This document shows, in pieces, positions 5,104-7,902 of a stretch of DNA of 7,902 bases. Made by a program: the position numbers and the translations under genes. The stretch spans positions 1 to 7,902 of the forward strand of contig JALRCB010000041.1 of the NCBI GenBank assembly GCA_023257525.1. The letters are read 5' to 3'. Each line of letters begins with the position of its first letter. The first letter of the stretch is position 1. The notes beneath the pieces are model-generated. The model had not been told where the DNA came from, searched no databases, and was given only the letters and a program-made list of their open reading frames with translations. This DNA comes from Candidatus Nanopelagicales bacterium. GTDB taxonomy: Bacteria; Actinomycetota; Actinomycetes; S36-B12; UBA5976.

Positions 5104-5946
5104 TTAATTGCTAGTGGCTTTGGGTGCCGGCGAGTATTTAGTCGCCGAATCTTCCCTAGTAAATCCATAAAGGGTTAAGCCAAACTCGCGTGCCGTTTCA
5201 ACGGCTAGTGAAGTTGGCGCTGATACAGCAACTACTGCAGAGATTCTCGCTGCAATTGCCTTTTGAATGATTTCAAAACCACCGCGCCCCGAGATTGCCA
5301 ACGAATAACCATCTAGCGGAAGCAAGTCATTCATCAAGGCGTAGCCAATCACTTTATCTACTGCATTGTGTCTGCCAACATCTTCCCGAACCACAATCAA
5401 CTTTCCTTGTGGATCAAATAGGCCAGCCGCATGAAGTCCGCCAGTCTTATCAAAAATCTTTTGCTTAGGTCGCATCAACTCCGGAAGTTTCACCAGTTCA
5501 GATTCTGCGATACCAGGAGCGGCAACATTGGAGCAACCTCTGGTGCGCAAATCTTCAATGTGGGTAGATCCACACACACCACAAGCACTGGATATTGTGA
5601 AGCGTCGTTCAAGGGTTCGAGTAACGGCAGGAGCATCTGGGACTACTCGAGCCACAATCACGTTTTCTTGCTCACGCGGAGTTAACTCTTTATCTTTGCA
5701 AGTTGTGATGCCAATCAAATCTTCCCTAGTGCGTAACAAACCTTCAGTCCAAAGAAAGCCTGCACCCAATTCAATGTCAGCACCAGGTGTTCGCATAGTT
5801 ATGGCTAACTGCTGCAAGCCTGCTCCGCCATCAATTCGAATCTCAAGTGGCTCTTCCCCAACCACGTGATCACTTACGGTGGTGTTGGACTTGGTTTTTA
5901 ACACTTGAACCCGCTGGGATGGATTCATCGGTTCTTGGCTAGTCAA
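5104..5946 (-). CDS. fdhD: FdhD, sulfurtransferase for formate dehydrogenase
   Basis: A 280-residue protein (TTG start) that in the E. coli system transfers sulfur from the cysteine desulfurase IscS to the bis-MGD cofactor before it enters formate dehydrogenase; it is cytoplasmic. The sulfur-relay cysteines are in SSACGVCGS (Cys122, Cys125). Other family motifs are TGGLHAAGLF (168-177), REDVGRHNAVDKVIG (187-201), SGRGGFEIIQKA (219-230) and SAPTSLAVE (242-250). The start is uncertain: TTG at 5946 overlaps the end of mobA by 8 nt, while ATG at 5928 (274 residues) leaves a 12-nt gap. Either way it is downstream of mobA in one transcription unit, linking GMP attachment and sulfuration of the cofactor. 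No formate dehydrogenase gene is visible in the window. Confidence 0.94.
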   Translation of the reverse strand: MTSQEPMNPSQRVQVLKTKSNTTVSDHVVGEEPLEIRIDGGAGLQQLAITMRTPGADIELGAGFLWTEGLLRTREDLIGITTCKDKELTPREQENVIVARVVPDAPAVTRTLERRFTISSACGVCGSTHIEDLRTRGCSNVAAPGIAESELVKLPELMRPKQKIFDKTGGLHAAGLFDPQGKLIVVREDVGRHNAVDKVIGYALMNDLLPLDGYSLAISGRGGFEIIQKAIAARISAVVAVSAPTSLAVETAREFGLTLYGFTREDSATKYSPAPKATSN

Positions 5947-6790
5947 CGATTTGCCATTCTGCTACCGCATTTGAAACGGTCTCGATTAACTTGCGAACCT
6001 CATCTGGACTTAAGGAATCCTTACCGGCGGCATAACCAAGTAAGAAAGTAGTTAGCGGTGCTGACTTACGTTCGACTCCATGAGCTACTTCCCGAGTTAA
6101 ATCCAACAACTCAGATGTCAGAACTTCGTGCGGATCAACGTCAAGCAAGGTTGCCACTCGCGCCATCCACATTTGAGTGATTTGATCCATTGCTTCGCTC
6201 CCGTTAACAGCCTTAGCAACATCCTGCCACGAGTCAAAGTCAACTACTTGATCAGGATTCACGTTTACTCCAACCATCTTTAGCGTTGAAAGCAGGCGCA
6301 ATGGTGATTGGTTCACCCCTTGGGTTGGTAAGAGCAATTCCCGCAATAAATCAGTTCGAACACAGGCACACAATGGCTGCCCACTGCCATCACTTCGAAT
6401 CGCCCAAGCCCCATCGCTGCCATGCGCAGCTGAAATCAATGCCGAAACAGTGGCATTGGAAAGAGTTTGATCTGCCGCCGAAATGAACACATATTCACTA
6501 GTAACACTTGCCATCCCTGACCAGAGCCCGGCCGCCGGTCCCCCATCTGGATTCAAGTCTGGAACCCAGGTAACGTCGGCGCCATCAATTCCAATTTCAC
6601 GCGGGTTACCCACTACAACAACTTTTCCTGGACAGGACTTGATGATGTCCTCAAGTAAAGTCTTGCCACTTAGCCCGAGTGGCAACATCGCCTTATCTAA
6701 ACCACCCATGCGGGTTGCTTTACCGCCAGCAACAATGATCGAATCAGGAATTGATGCAGTAACAGTGCTCATAGTTATCAAGCATGACAT
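5939..6790 (-). CDS. mobA: MobA-type Moco guanylyltransferase fused to a DUF6457-like domain
   Basis: A 283-residue fusion. Residues about 17-195 are a nucleotidyltransferase of the MobA type, which adds GMP to Mo-molybdopterin. Visible are the GTP-binding loop AGGKATRMGGLDK (21-33, Lys33), PDLNPDGGPAAGL (77-89), the metal-binding Asp in ISAADQ (103-108) and DFDSWQD (184-190). Residues about 205-282 (from MWMARVATLLDVDP through REVAHGVERKSAPLTTFLLG) resemble the actinobacterial DUF6457 domain, found alone or fused to MobA; its function is unknown to me. The start may instead be ATG 6772 (codon 7, MSTVTASIPDS, 277 residues), which fits MobA N-termini better and leaves 38 nt to divergent moeA. 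No TAnnnT hexamer precedes either start at the spacing seen elsewhere. fdhD follows on the same strand. Confidence 0.9.
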   Translation of the reverse strand: MSCLITMSTVTASIPDSIIVAGGKATRMGGLDKAMLPLGLSGKTLLEDIIKSCPGKVVVVGNPREIGIDGADVTWVPDLNPDGGPAAGLWSGMASVTSEYVFISAADQTLSNATVSALISAAHGSDGAWAIRSDGSGQPLCACVRTDLLRELLLPTQGVNQSPLRLLSTLKMVGVNVNPDQVVDFDSWQDVAKAVNGSEAMDQITQMWMARVATLLDVDPHEVLTSELLDLTREVAHGVERKSAPLTTFLLGYAAGKDSLSPDEVRKLIETVSNAVAEWQIVD

Positions 6791-6798
6791 GGGTTCGA

Positions 6799-6804
6799 TA
6801 GATT
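6799..6804 (+). promoter_or_regulatory. Putative -10 hexamer TAGATT of moeA
   Basis: TAGATT is 6 nt before the moeA ATG, suggesting a leaderless transcript. TTATCA at 6775-6780 with an 18-nt spacer is a possible but weak -35. The very short divergent gap means any moeA -35 overlaps the start of mobA. Confidence 0.42.
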
Positions 6805-6810
6805 GTGACT

Positions 6811-7902
6811 ATGTCAGCGGAGATTAATCACAATGTGGAATGGGACTTGGCCTTAGCGCTGAGCTTCGAATCCGTGGTTCCTAAATCTGCGGTTCAGTTG
6901 CCTCTAGCGCAAGCAATCAACATGGTCTTAGCGCAGGACTTAACTTCAGACATTGATTTGCCACCAGCTCACACCGCAATGATGGACGGCTACGCAGTAT
7001 TTGGACAAGGGCCATGGCGAATCGTTGGTGAGCTACATGCCGGAAATTTTCTGCCTTACCTGGAAACCGGCTGTGCCCTGAAGGTAAGCACTGGCGCTCA
7101 CCTACCGCCACATTGTTCGTTTGTTATTCCACAAGAAATGGCAACCCTTTTCGAAGGTGATGTGGCAAGTAAAAACTCGTTCACGCCTGGCCAACACATC
7201 CGCCAACCAGGTGATGAAGCCCTTGCCGGCGAAAGCATTGCAGCCGCTGGAACATTACTAACTCCGGCAATTGTTGGTCTAGCTGCTAGCTCAGGCATCG
7301 ATGAAGTTTCGGTTTATCAGTCTCCATCAGTTGCAGTTGTTGTAACGGGTAGCGAACTAGTAACAGCTGGAACGCCTGGACCCGGTCAGATCCGTGATTC
7401 ACTTTCTGTGCAAGTTACTCCGTGGGCGCAATACCTAGGAGCGACAGTGAACTCAAGTGTTAACTGTGCCGATGACTTAACTGAGCTATGTGCAGCAATT
7501 ACAAAAGCTGACGGCGACATAGTGGTTGTCACGGGTGGAAGTTCATTCGGTGAACACGATTACTTGAGACCTGCACTCGAGCAACTTGGTGCCACTTATG
7601 TCGTCAGTGAAATTTGGATGCGCCCTGGTCATCCGTCTCTGCTAGCTAAACTTCCTGATGGCAAGTTAGTTGCAGGTTTACCTGGAAATCCACTTGCAGC
7701 CCTCGTAAGTTTTATGACAGTTGTTGCGCCAGCGCTGCGTGGACTCTCTGGGCAAAGTGAATACCGAATGGGCAAGATTGCACTGGCCAAGGATTTCGCA
7801 TGTGACCGCACTCGAGTAGTGCCAATTGTGGTTACTTCTGGAATGGCGGAAATGACAGAATTCCGCGGCTCGGCTATGTTGCGAGGACTTTCGCACGCGG
7901 AT
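6811..7902 (+). CDS. moeA: MoeA, molybdopterin molybdotransferase (C-terminus cut off)
   Basis: An open frame of 364 codons from ATG 6811 runs off the right edge; the family is about 400-420 residues, so only part of the last domain is missing. MoeA inserts molybdate into adenylylated molybdopterin in the cytoplasm. Visible are MMDGYAV (57-63, Asp59 matching the conserved MoeA Asp), STGA (93-96), VVVTGSELV (177-184), TGGSSFGEHDYL (241-252, Asp250) and GLPGNPLAALVSF (289-301). The usual KPGKP motif is RPGHP here (271-275), and the usual PxGADAVVPxE segment reads LPPHCSFVIPQE (98-109). Both changes touch active-site loops, so it may be a divergent actinobacterial paralogue. It is divergent from mobA-fdhD by 20-38 nt, making a compact Moco locus. 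Confidence 0.93.
   Translation, partial: MSAEINHNVEWDLALALSFESVVPKSAVQLPLAQAINMVLAQDLTSDIDLPPAHTAMMDGYAVFGQGPWRIVGELHAGNFLPYLETGCALKVSTGAHLPPHCSFVIPQEMATLFEGDVASKNSFTPGQHIRQPGDEALAGESIAAAGTLLTPAIVGLAASSGIDEVSVYQSPSVAVVVTGSELVTAGTPGPGQIRDSLSVQVTPWAQYLGATVNSSVNCADDLTELCAAITKADGDIVVVTGGSSFGEHDYLRPALEQLGATYVVSEIWMRPGHPSLLAKLPDGKLVAGLPGNPLAALVSFMTVVAPALRGLSGQSEYRMGKIALAKDFACDRTRVVPIVVTSGMAEMTEFRGSAMLRGLSHAD

Noticed and set aside
5128..5147. Hairpin CGGCGA/TCGCCG as terminator for the transporter
   Set aside because: It lies inside the fdhD coding end, has an 8-nt loop and is followed by AATCTT rather than a T-tract; probably chance from codon content.
6286..6827. Plus-strand frames opposite mobA
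   Set aside because: They are shadows of a clearly recognised MobA frame and have no family features.
6917..7896. Minus-strand frames opposite moeA
   Set aside because: Short overlapping shadows; the plus strand has one uninterrupted MoeA frame with motifs throughout.
1..7902. CRISPR array, insertion sequence, toxin-antitoxin or defence system
   Set aside because: No spaced short repeats, transposase, integrase, or defence-type domains were seen; the only mobility hint is the tRNA-His half repeat.

Overview
The window reads as a chromosomal housekeeping segment of an actinobacterium with unusually moderate G+C content. The taxon is an inference. It rests on actinobacterial protein subtypes (EttA, a MobA with a C-terminal DUF6457-like domain, FdhD, a ureohydrolase with an RGYWPP segment), on orn lying next to tRNA-His as I recall from Mycobacterium and Streptomyces, on tight packing, and on near absence of Shine-Dalgarno sequences. 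A freshwater planktonic lineage such as Nanopelagicales (acI-like) would fit, but I cannot prove it from this sequence.

Layout, left to right. The 5' end of ettA (ribosome-associated ABC-F ATPase) runs leftward off the edge. It is divergent from tRNA-Arg(UCU), which is followed by a weak AT-rich hairpin. A 46-residue DUF2256-type zinc-ribbon gene is translationally coupled (ATGA) to an FeS-type bacterial cryptochrome/(6-4) photolyase. That gene converges on a leftward agmatinase-family ureohydrolase, the two sharing their stop-codon bases. A two-helix small membrane protein (DUF3955-like) lies upstream of the ureohydrolase and is divergent from orn (oligoribonuclease). tRNA-His(GUG) follows orn, and directly after it comes a second, near-perfect copy of the 3' half of that tRNA. 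Next is a compact CDF-like metal transporter with a cysteine-rich tail, convergent with fdhD. fdhD overlaps or abuts a mobA-DUF6457 fusion, and moeA starts divergently from mobA and runs off the right edge.

Functional themes. mobA, fdhD and moeA form a molybdenum-cofactor block: molybdate insertion (MoeA), GMP attachment (MobA) and sulfuration of the cofactor for formate dehydrogenase (FdhD). They imply a bis-MGD formate dehydrogenase elsewhere in the genome. DUF2256 plus photolyase is a light-dependent DNA repair unit. ettA, the two tRNAs and orn belong to translation and RNA turnover.

The most notable signals not explained by gene calls are the tRNA-His 3'-half repeat (37 bp, one mismatch, offset exactly one tRNA length) and a TAnnnT hexamer 6-7 nt before the start codon of all seven genes that do not follow another gene in the same operon. 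The second points to leaderless transcription as the local default. I did not find a convincing new defence or mobile system. There is no gap over 300 bases without a gene; the longest is about 138 bases (517-654).
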